NCBI GenBank assembly: GCA_020026075.1 | Contig: JAHHQZ010000019.1 | Span: forward strand, 1 to 33,584 | DNA length: 33,584 nt | DNA from: Actinobacillus sp. | GTDB taxonomy: Bacteria; Pseudomonadota; Gammaproteobacteria; Enterobacterales; Pasteurellaceae | Direction: 5' to 3' | Part shown: positions 25,086 through 32,269 of the stretch, piece by piece | How the letters are laid out: each line of letters starts with the position of its first letter | How positions within the stretch are numbered: position 1 is the first letter of the stretch | The notes under the pieces: generated by a model | Told to the model about the DNA's origin: nothing | What the model saw: only the letters and a program-made list of their open reading frames with translations | The model's database searches: none | Position numbers and translations under genes: made by a program

Positions 25086-27572
25086 ATGAAATTAAGTCGT
25101 CGTGATTTTATGAAACACAACGCCGCTTTGGCAGCGGCGAGCGTGGCTGGTTTGAGTATTCCGTTTAAAGACGTTTTAGCCGCCGATTCCAGCATAAAAT
25201 GGGACAAAGCACCGTGCCGATTCTGTGGCACAGGCTGTTCTGTTTTGGTGGGGACGAAAAACGGTCGAGTGGTGGCCTCGCAAGGGGATCCTGATGCGGA
25301 AGTCAACCGTGGATTAAACTGCATTAAAGGCTATTTTTTGCCGAAAATTATGTACGGACAAGACCGCCTAACAGAGCCAATGTTGCGTATGACTAACGGT
25401 AAATACGACAAAAATGGTGAATTTACGCCGATCACGTGGGATATGGCGTTTTCCATTATGGCGGAAAAAATGAAAAAAGCCTTTAAAAAGCACGGTAGCA
25501 ACGGCGCTGGAATGTTCACTTCTGGGCAGTCCACGATTTTTGAAGGCTATGCACAATCCAAGCTGTTTAAAGCGGGTTTTCGTTCAAACAATATCGATCC
25601 AAACGCTCGCCACTGTATGGCATCGGCAGCGGTGGCCTTTATGCGTACCTTTGGAATGGACGAGCCAATGGGCTGTTATAACGATATTGAACATGCAGAT
25701 GCCTTTGTTTTATGGGGGGCAAATATGGCAGAAATGCACCCAATTTTGTGGTCACGCATTTCGGATCGCCGTTTGTTGAACCCTGAGAGTGTTACAGTTA
25801 CCGTGCTATCCACTTTCCAAAACCGTTCCTTTGAGCTAGCGGATACAGGAATTATTTTCACGCCGCAAGCTGACCTCGCCATTTTGAATTACATTGCCAA
25901 TTATTTAATTGAAAACAATGCCATCAACTGGGATTTTGTCAACAAACATACCCATTTTAAACGTGCACAAACGGACATCGGCTACGGCTTGCGTGAAACT
26001 GACCCTCGTGAGCAAAAAGCGAAAAACCGCAAAACCGCAGGCAAAATGTTCGATAGCAACTTTGAAGAATACAAAGCCCTTGTCGCCCCTTATACCTTAG
26101 AAAAAGCTCACGAAATTTCCGGCGTACCCAAAGATCAACTTCTTGCCTTAGCGAAACTTTACGCCGATCCGAAGAAAAAAATCGTGTCTTACTGGACGAT
26201 GGGTTTTAACCAACATCAACGTGGTGTGTGGGTGAACCAGCTAATGTACAACGTGCATTTGCTCACTGGGAAAATTTCCATTCCAGGCTGCGGGCCGTTC
26301 TCTTTAACAGGGCAACCGTCCGCTTGCGGCACGGCTCGAGAAGTGGGCTGTTTCATCAACCGCTTACCAGCGGATATGGTGGTGAACAATCCAAAACACC
26401 GTGAATTTGCCGAAAAAGTGTGGAATATTCCGGCGGGGACAATTAGCCCTGTTTTCGGTTATCACGCCGTCGCCCAAGATCGAGCGTTAAAAGATCGCAA
26501 AATGAACGTGCTATGGCAAATGTGCAACAACAATATGCAGGCAGGCCCAGACATTAACGCTGATCGCCTACCTGGCTGGCGTGATCCTGAAAACTTCATC
26601 ATCGTATCTGACCCTTACCCAACGGTGTCTGCTTTATCTGCTGACTTAATTTTGCCAACGGCAATGTGGGTGGAAAAAGAAGGGGCATACGGCAACGCTG
26701 AACGCCGTACGCAATTCTGGCGCCAACAGGTGAAAGCACCAGGTAACGCCAAATCCGACTTGTGGCAAGTGGTGGAATTTTCCAAATATTTCACCACAGA
26801 TGAAATGTGGGGCGAAGAATTACTGGCGAAGAACCCTGAATATCGTGGCAAAACCTTATACGAGGTGCTGTTCGCCAACGGACAAGTGGATAAATTCCCT
26901 GAAACGGAAGAACTAAAAGCACGCTTAAATGATGAATCCCATTACTACGGTTACTATTTGCAAAAAGGCTTATTTGAAGAATATGCCACTTTTGGGCGAG
27001 GTCATGGTCACGATTTAGCACCGTTTGACTTGTATCACAAAGTGCGTGGCTTGCGCTGGCCAGTGGTGGACGAAAAAGAAACCTTATGGCGCTACCGTGA
27101 AGGCTTTGATCCTTACATTAAAGCAGGCGAAGAGGTGCGTTTTTACGGCAAACCAGATGGCAAAGCGATTATTCTCGCTGCCCCTTACGAGGCACCAGCG
27201 GAAGTGCCTGATGCAGAATATGATTTATGGCTCTGCACAGGTCGTGTGTTAGAACACTGGCACACAGGTTCAATGACTCGCCGAGTGCCTGAATTAAACC
27301 GTGCCTTCCCAAATAATGTGGTGTGGATGCACCCTGAGGATGCCAAAGCTCGTGGCTTGCGTCACGGCGAGAAAGTGAAACTAATGTCACGTCGTGGCGA
27401 AATGGAATCCTTTATTGATACTCGTGGGCGCAACCAGCCACCAAAAGGCTTAGTGTTTACCACGTTCTTTGACGCAGGTCAGCTCATCAATAAGCTCACC
27501 CTTGACGCAACAGATCCGATTTCCAAAGAAACGGATTTCAAAAAATGTACCGTTAAAGTGGTGAAAGCCTAA
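25086..27572 (+). CDS. napA: Periplasmic nitrate reductase catalytic subunit NapA
   Basis: Reduces nitrate to nitrite in the periplasm with bis-MGD molybdenum and one 4Fe-4S cluster. The 828 residues are full length. The Tat signal is SRRDFMK (4-10). The cluster cysteines are Cys44, 47, 51 and 79 (CRFCGTGC, NCIKG), and the molybdenum ligand is probably Cys177 in ARHCMASA. The dinucleotide-binding C-terminal domain (LWLCTGRVLEHWHTGSM onward) is intact. ATG 25086 has GGGGAG upstream; the frame is open back to 25023, but that stretch contains the repeat. Its stop overlaps the napG start by 1 base. Confidence 0.97.
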   Translation: MKLSRRDFMKHNAALAAASVAGLSIPFKDVLAADSSIKWDKAPCRFCGTGCSVLVGTKNGRVVASQGDPDAEVNRGLNCIKGYFLPKIMYGQDRLTEPMLRMTNGKYDKNGEFTPITWDMAFSIMAEKMKKAFKKHGSNGAGMFTSGQSTIFEGYAQSKLFKAGFRSNNIDPNARHCMASAAVAFMRTFGMDEPMGCYNDIEHADAFVLWGANMAEMHPILWSRISDRRLLNPESVTVTVLSTFQNRSFELADTGIIFTPQADLAILNYIANYLIENNAINWDFVNKHTHFKRAQTDIGYGLRETDPREQKAKNRKTAGKMFDSNFEEYKALVAPYTLEKAHEISGVPKDQLLALAKLYADPKKKIVSYWTMGFNQHQRGVWVNQLMYNVHLLTGKISIPGCGPFSLTGQPSACGTAREVGCFINRLPADMVVNNPKHREFAEKVWNIPAGTISPVFGYHAVAQDRALKDRKMNVLWQMCNNNMQAGPDINADRLPGWRDPENFIIVSDPYPTVSALSADLILPTAMWVEKEGAYGNAERRTQFWRQQVKAPGNAKSDLWQVVEFSKYFTTDEMWGEELLAKNPEYRGKTLYEVLFANGQVDKFPETEELKARLNDESHYYGYYLQKGLFEEYATFGRGHGHDLAPFDLYHKVRGLRWPVVDEKETLWRYREGFDPYIKAGEEVRFYGKPDGKAIILAAPYEAPAEVPDAEYDLWLCTGRVLEHWHTGSMTRRVPELNRAFPNNVVWMHPEDAKARGLRHGEKVKLMSRRGEMESFIDTRGRNQPPKGLVFTTFFDAGQLINKLTLDATDPISKETDFKKCTVKVVKA

Positions 27573-28312
27573 TGGCGGAAAAGCTTGCTTTAAATCCACA
27601 GCGTCGCCGTTTTTTAAAAACGGTGGGACGTACTGCCGCAGGCGTGGGAGCAGTGGGCATGGCGTTGGTTTTGCAACAGAAAACCAAAGCGCAAGGCGTT
27701 GCTTTGCTGCCGCCTTTTGCAAAAAGCTGGGAGGCATTCCTAGCGGCGTGCATTCGTTGCGGACAATGCGTACAGGCTTGCCCTTACGACACCTTGCACT
27801 TGGCGACAATGCTTAATGAGCAAGCGGTGGGAACGCCGTACTTTGTGGCACGCCAAACGCCGTGCGAAATGTGCGAAGACATTCCTTGTGTCAAAGTCTG
27901 TCCAAGTGGAGCGTTGGATAGCCAAGCACAGGACATCACACAGGCTCGAATGGGGTTGGCGGTGTTGTTGGATCACGAAAATTGTTTGAACTGGCAAGGC
28001 TTGCGTTGTGAAGTTTGCTACCGTGTTTGCCCTGAAATCGATCGAGCGATTACACTGGAACGTCAGCACAATCCACGTTCTGATAAACACGCAATGTTCA
28101 TTCCAACAGTGCATTCAAACGCTTGTACAGGCTGCGGAAAATGTGAAAAAGCCTGCGTGCTGGAAGAGGCGGCGATCAAAGTGTTACCGCTTGCCTTAGC
28201 CACAGGCGAATTAGGCGAGCATTACCGTTTTGGCTGGCAAGAAAAGCAACGCACAGGGCATTCCCTCGCCCCAGCGGATATTATCACTTTGCCAAAACGA
28301 GGGCTGAGATGA
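27572..28312 (+). CDS. napG: Ferredoxin-type protein NapG
   Basis: Periplasm-facing iron-sulfur protein that, with NapH, passes electrons from the quinol pool to NapC/NapA. The 246 residues start with a Tat motif (RRRFLK, 11-16). Four 4Fe-4S motifs follow: CIRCGQCVQACP, CEMCEDIPCVKVCP, CLNWQGLRCEVCYRVCP (an expanded form) and CTGCGKCEKAC. It overlaps napH by 4 bases (ATGA). All clusters look complete. Confidence 0.95.
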   Translation: MAEKLALNPQRRRFLKTVGRTAAGVGAVGMALVLQQKTKAQGVALLPPFAKSWEAFLAACIRCGQCVQACPYDTLHLATMLNEQAVGTPYFVARQTPCEMCEDIPCVKVCPSGALDSQAQDITQARMGLAVLLDHENCLNWQGLRCEVCYRVCPEIDRAITLERQHNPRSDKHAMFIPTVHSNACTGCGKCEKACVLEEAAIKVLPLALATGELGEHYRFGWQEKQRTGHSLAPADIITLPKRGLR

Positions 28313-29136
28313 TGAAAAAATCCTTTTGGCAACGCCATAAATTTTTACTGTTACGCCGTTTAAGCCAGGCCGGAATTTTGGGACTTTTTTTGACAGGTCC
28401 TTATCTCGGCGTTTGGCTGTTGCGTGGCAATTATTCTGCCAGCAATTTTTTCGGCATTCCTTTTACGGATCCACTCATCATCGCTCAAAGCCTTGCCACA
28501 GGCTACTTGCCAAGCCAAATGGCATTATTGGGTGCTGGGATTTTGGTGCTGGTGTATGCACTGCTTGGCAGCCGTATTTTTTGTGCGTGGGTTTGTCCGC
28601 TCAATGTGGTAACAGATTTCAGCACATTTTTACGGCGTAAGCTTGGCATTCGTCAATCAGCAAAACTTTCTCGCCACATTCGCTATGTGTTGCTGGTGGG
28701 CATTCTCATTGCCAGCGCCATTACAGGCACGCTGGTGTGGGAGGCACTAAACCCTGTGAGTGCCTTAGGGCGTAACCTTATTTACGGTGCCAGTGCTAGT
28801 TTATGGCTGGTGGTGGCGATTTTTTTCTTTGATTTATTCGTGGTGGAACACGGCTGGTGCGGTCATTTGTGTCCGCTGGGCGCTGCTTATGGCGTGATTG
28901 GAGCGAAAGGCATTATTCGCATTGGGGTAAAACGAGAAAACTGCACAGATTGTATGCAATGCTACGCCGTTTGCCCTGAACCCATTGTGCTACGTGCGCC
29001 CTTACACGGCAAAAAAGGCGAGCCTGCCATTGTTTTATCGCAAGATTGTATAACCTGTGGTCGCTGTATGGACGTTTGTGATGACAAGGTTTTTTATTTC
29101 AAACACCGATTTCATTCTATTCATCGTGGGGAGTAA
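28309..29136 (+). CDS. napH: Ferredoxin-type membrane protein NapH
   Basis: Membrane quinol oxidase partner of NapG. The 275 residues have four or five membrane segments (about 17-36, 70-90, 127-150, 165-183). The cytoplasmic CAWVCPLN and CGHLCPLG motifs are family hallmarks. Two C-terminal 4Fe-4S sites are CTDCMQCYAVCP and CITCGRCMDVC. ATGATG gives two starts, 28309 (overlapping napG) and 28312. It contains a near-match to the dispersed motif at 28366-28380. Confidence 0.95.
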   Translation: MMKKSFWQRHKFLLLRRLSQAGILGLFLTGPYLGVWLLRGNYSASNFFGIPFTDPLIIAQSLATGYLPSQMALLGAGILVLVYALLGSRIFCAWVCPLNVVTDFSTFLRRKLGIRQSAKLSRHIRYVLLVGILIASAITGTLVWEALNPVSALGRNLIYGASASLWLVVAIFFFDLFVVEHGWCGHLCPLGAAYGVIGAKGIIRIGVKRENCTDCMQCYAVCPEPIVLRAPLHGKKGEPAIVLSQDCITCGRCMDVCDDKVFYFKHRFHSIHRGE

Positions 29137-29139
29137 TTT

Positions 29140-29568
29140 ATGAAAAAACTCATCGTTTTCCTTGCACTTGCGTGCAGTTCCTTTGCCGTTGCCAATACGG
29201 TTTATCCTGTGGGCGGCGAGCTCAACAGTTCGCCTGAAAATGTCGCCCCTGCATTCCACACAATGCCAAAAGAACAAGCAGAAATGGCGTTGAATTACGT
29301 CAACCAGCCACCGTTGATTCCGCATAGTATTAAAGGCTACCAAGTGACTAAAAATGTGAACCAATGTTTGCAATGTCATAGCCCACAAAATGCACGTGTT
29401 ACAGGTGCACCACGCATTAGCGCTACGCATTTTATGGATCGTGATGGACGAGTAGCCAGCGAACTTGCCCCACGCCGTTACTTCTGCTTGCAATGCCACG
29501 TGCCACAAGCCAACGTTAAACCTATTGTAAAAAATGAATTTCAACCATTACCTGGTTACGGCAACTAA
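29140..29568 (+). CDS. napB: Diheme cytochrome NapB
   Basis: Periplasmic small subunit that hands electrons from NapC to NapA. The 142 residues begin with a signal peptide cleaved near Ala18 (MKKLIVFLALACSSFAVA). The two heme motifs are CLQCHSPQ and CLQCHVPQ, with the conserved NQPPLIPHSIKGYQVT before the first. It starts 3 bases after napH and is followed 9 bases later by napC. Confidence 0.96.
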   Translation: MKKLIVFLALACSSFAVANTVYPVGGELNSSPENVAPAFHTMPKEQAEMALNYVNQPPLIPHSIKGYQVTKNVNQCLQCHSPQNARVTGAPRISATHFMDRDGRVASELAPRRYFCLQCHVPQANVKPIVKNEFQPLPGYGN

Positions 29569-29577
29569 GGACGAACA

Positions 29578-30177
29578 ATGACTGCGAAAAAAACATCGAT
29601 TTTTAAGCGTTTTTGGTGTTGGTTTTCCACGCCATCACGCATTGCCATTGGTGTGGTGATTAGCCTTACGGTGGTTGGAACTATTGCCTTTGTGGTGGGG
29701 TTTAATGCCACAATGGCGCACACCAATACGCTGGAATTTTGTTCCGATTGCCATATGAACGACGTGGTGCCAGAGTATAAACTTTCACCGCATTTCACCA
29801 ACCGCAGTGGCGTGCGTGCTACCTGTGCCGATTGCCACGTTCCGCACGAATTTATTCCAAAAATGGTGCGAAAAGTGCAAGCGGCGCAAGAAGTGTATGC
29901 TTACATCACAGGGCAAGTGGACACCAATGCGAAATTCAACGCCGCACGCTTAGAAATGGCAGAACGTGAGTGGGCAAGAATGAAAGCTAACAACTCCGCC
30001 GCCTGCCGTGCTTGTCACCAATTTGATGCAATGGACTTCACCTTACAAAAAAGTGTTACCCAACGAATGCACGAACTGGCTCAAAAAGAAAATAAAACCT
30101 GTATTGATTGCCATAAAGGCATCGCACACCAACTACCAAATATGCATGGTGTACCGTCAGGGTTTGTGAAGCCGTAA
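29578..30177 (+). CDS. napC: Tetraheme quinol dehydrogenase NapC
   Basis: Membrane-anchored cytochrome that oxidises quinol and feeds NapB. The 199 residues have one N-terminal membrane anchor (about 20-43) and four heme sites: CSDCHMN, CADCHVP, CRACHQF and CIDCHKG. The length is normal for NapC/NirT. It is the last nap gene, and no strong terminator follows, only the dispersed motif at 30198. Confidence 0.96.
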   Translation: MTAKKTSIFKRFWCWFSTPSRIAIGVVISLTVVGTIAFVVGFNATMAHTNTLEFCSDCHMNDVVPEYKLSPHFTNRSGVRATCADCHVPHEFIPKMVRKVQAAQEVYAYITGQVDTNAKFNAARLEMAEREWARMKANNSAACRACHQFDAMDFTLQKSVTQRMHELAQKENKTCIDCHKGIAHQLPNMHGVPSGFVKP

Positions 30178-30197
30178 TTAGAGGTTGCTTTATGGTG

Positions 30198-30225
30198 TAG
30201 GTCGGAATATTTTTCGAAAAAATCA
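30198..30225 (+). repeat. TAGGYYGGAATWTTT element after napC
   Basis: TAGGTCGGAATATTT at 30198-30212, then TTCGAAAAAATC. It lies 20 bases past the napC stop and borders the IS30 remnant, so the transposase fragment ends close to this element. Confidence 0.65.
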
Positions 30226-30234
30226 CGGGTAAAT

Positions 30235-30360
30235 TTAATGGTAAACCATTGATTTGTGGACGTTCAAAATACGTGTAATTTCAGCAACTGAAGTATTGCT
30301 TTGAAGCAACGCCGAAATTTAGTATTTTTGCTCGGTTGTCAAATGTGTGTAAGATCTCAT
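30235..30360 (-). pseudogene. IS30-family transposase N-terminal fragment, decayed
   Basis: Read from ATG 30360 on the minus strand, the translation is MRSYTHLTTEQKY, stop, ISALLQSNTSVAEITRI, LNVHKSMVYH, stop. This is the start of an IS30-type transposase with its helix-turn-helix, where intact members continue into a Ser-Arg-Glu-Leu motif. It has a stop at codon 14 and another at codon 42, and no catalytic domain remains. The upstream bases (about 30361-30420) look like the insertion sequence leader. It is shorter than common gene finders report, and it occupies most of the gap between napC and the TPS operon. Confidence 0.65.
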
Positions 30361-30384
30361 ATAGCTTCCTACGAGATTGAATTT

Positions 30385-30444
30385 CGAAGTGTAACTACGC
30401 ACATATTACTTTTCAATCAAACAAATTAAAACCGTTGCACTTCG
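30385..30444. repeat. Short inverted repeat, possible IS30 end
   Basis: CGAAGTGTAAC (30385-30395) and GTTGCACTTCG (30434-30444) are inverted copies with one mismatch, 38 bases apart, next to the transposase fragment. They could be the terminal repeats of two adjacent decayed insertion sequences, or one end plus a relic. The assignment is tentative. Confidence 0.4.
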
Positions 30445-30472
30445 TTGTTGGATCCAAGTGGGTAAAAAAAAA

Positions 30473-30500
30473 TTGATTGATACTTGTTTTTTTGTATGAT
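30473..30500 (+). promoter_or_regulatory. Promoter of the TPS operon with a T7 spacer tract
   Basis: TTGATT (30473-30478), a 16-base spacer, and TATGAT (30495-30500) form a good sigma-70 promoter about 57 bases before the tpsB start. The spacer contains seven consecutive T (30487-30493), and nine A (30464-30472) precede the -35. Length change in either tract would alter promoter strength. Confidence 0.6.
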
Positions 30501-30556
30501 CGGCAAATTATTTTCAAATTTAGAAAACTTTGTTAGTAAATAAATTAAATTTAAAG

Positions 30557-32251
30557 ATGATGCATCGTTATTTTATTACTTTTTTAATGCTTGGTTGTGT
30601 GGTGCCAGTTAGTTTTGCTGCAACCATTCCTGCCTATCACTCCACATTATCATTACAGCGTGAGCAACGCCGTATGGAGCTTGATGAGTTGCAGTATAAG
30701 CAACAACAAGCGTTGAAGAAAAACGCACCACTTCAAGAAACCACGCAAGTTCCCATTGTAGCTGAATATGGCACGCCGATACGTTTTATTTATGTGGAAG
30801 GGGAAACGCCGTTGAGTTCTCACGAGCTTGCGGAAATCATAGCTCCTTTTAAATGGCATAAAGGTGGAGTGCCAATTTTAAATTTAATGCGACTTTTGGA
30901 AAATAAACATCTTGAACTTGGTTATATCGCTACACGGGTGAAAATCGATTTAAAACGTTCAGATTTTAAAAATGGACGAGTGGCATACAAAATTATTGCA
31001 GGGCGAGTGGAAAAGGTTGTTTATAAAGATGGAAATGATGCTCCAAAACCACGCAACCTTCGGACGTTTTTCACTTTTCCAATCAACCATCAAGACCCTA
31101 TTCAAATTGCAGATCTTGATCAAGGAATTGAGAATATTAATTCAGTTTCTCGCAATAATGCCCGTTTTAAGCTGGAGGCTGGTGAAAACTTGGGTGGCAC
31201 AGTTGTTGTAGTTGAGAACACTCCCAAAAGCTTTATTTCAGGTAATTTAAATGTGAATAATCTCGGTCAGGATTCGACGGGGAAATATCGAGGTAAAGTT
31301 AGTTTAAATTTTGAAGATATGCTTGGGTTGAATGAGTTTTTAAATTTAAATTATCAACGTCGCCTTGCACACTTTGATAAATTCAAAGATAACCAAAATT
31401 TTGGTTTTTATTTCAGCTTGCCTTTCCGTTATTGGTCGTTGAATGTGGCAAAAAGTCAATCTGAATACGCTACTGCTATTCATGCATTAAATCAAACTTA
31501 TCGTAACCACGGAGTTTCGAATAATTTAGATATTGGAGTACGTCGTTTAATAAACCGTAATGCCAATGGCAAAGTTGATACTGGTTTAAGCCTAACCCAT
31601 AAAAAAACCGAAAGTTATTTAGAGGATATTCAACTCGTTAGCAGTTCACGCAAACTTACCATCGGCAAACTTGATTTTAATGCTCAACAAAAATTATTTG
31701 GTGGGGTGGTGAATGTTAATCTCGCTTATTTGCGTGGGTTGCCGTGGTTTGATTCCCAAAATGATTTGTCACGTGATGATGGTGTGCCGAAAGCACATTT
31801 TAATAAATTTACCCTTGACTTAAATTACTACCGTCCTTTTGCCATTAAAAAACAAAACTTCACCTATAACTTTAGTTTTAGCGGGCAATATTCACCTGAT
31901 ATTCTTTATCCTTCAGAAAAGCTAGCCATAGGTGATGACACCACAGTCAGAGGTTTTAAGGAAAATTCTATTCTAGGTGATAAGGGTTATTATGTAAGAA
32001 ATGAACTTAGTTACCAAAGTCCATATTACTTAGAGCCTTTTGTCGCTTTTGATTTGGGGCAAGTGAAAGATAATTATCATGAACCCAATGCCCCTCGTTA
32101 CACGAACTTTATGTCAGGTGTATCTATTGGCACTAGATTACGCTATAAAGCATTATTCACCAGTTTAACCTATTCCAAGCCTATCCATGCCCCGAGCTAT
32201 GTGGTTAAAAATAATCACGAATTTTACGGCAGCTTAAGTTTGAGTTTTTAA
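30557..32251 (+). CDS. TpsB-type outer-membrane transporter (ShlB/FhaC/HecB family)
   Basis: Outer-membrane beta-barrel that secretes its TpsA partner. The 564 residues begin with a signal peptide cleaved near residue 21 (VVPVSFA). Then come a plug-like helix (REQRRMELDELQYKQQQ), two POTRA domains (about 60-215) and a 16-strand barrel with the VRGF motif near residue 464. The protein ends in Phe, as outer-membrane barrels do. ATG 30557 or 30560 is preferred by the signal peptide; the frame is open to 30530. It is transcribed with the TpsA gene 18 bases downstream. The region looks more AT-rich than the nap genes. Confidence 0.93.
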   Translation: MMHRYFITFLMLGCVVPVSFAATIPAYHSTLSLQREQRRMELDELQYKQQQALKKNAPLQETTQVPIVAEYGTPIRFIYVEGETPLSSHELAEIIAPFKWHKGGVPILNLMRLLENKHLELGYIATRVKIDLKRSDFKNGRVAYKIIAGRVEKVVYKDGNDAPKPRNLRTFFTFPINHQDPIQIADLDQGIENINSVSRNNARFKLEAGENLGGTVVVVENTPKSFISGNLNVNNLGQDSTGKYRGKVSLNFEDMLGLNEFLNLNYQRRLAHFDKFKDNQNFGFYFSLPFRYWSLNVAKSQSEYATAIHALNQTYRNHGVSNNLDIGVRRLINRNANGKVDTGLSLTHKKTESYLEDIQLVSSSRKLTIGKLDFNAQQKLFGGVVNVNLAYLRGLPWFDSQNDLSRDDGVPKAHFNKFTLDLNYYRPFAIKKQNFTYNFSFSGQYSPDILYPSEKLAIGDDTTVRGFKENSILGDKGYYVRNELSYQSPYYLEPFVAFDLGQVKDNYHEPNAPRYTNFMSGVSIGTRLRYKALFTSLTYSKPIHAPSYVVKNNHEFYGSLSLSF

Positions 32252-32269
32252 ATTTTGGAGCTATAAACC

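Noticed and set aside
26415..26432. GGAATATTCC palindrome in napA
   Set aside because: Lacks the TAGG part of the dispersed motif; likely codon coincidence.
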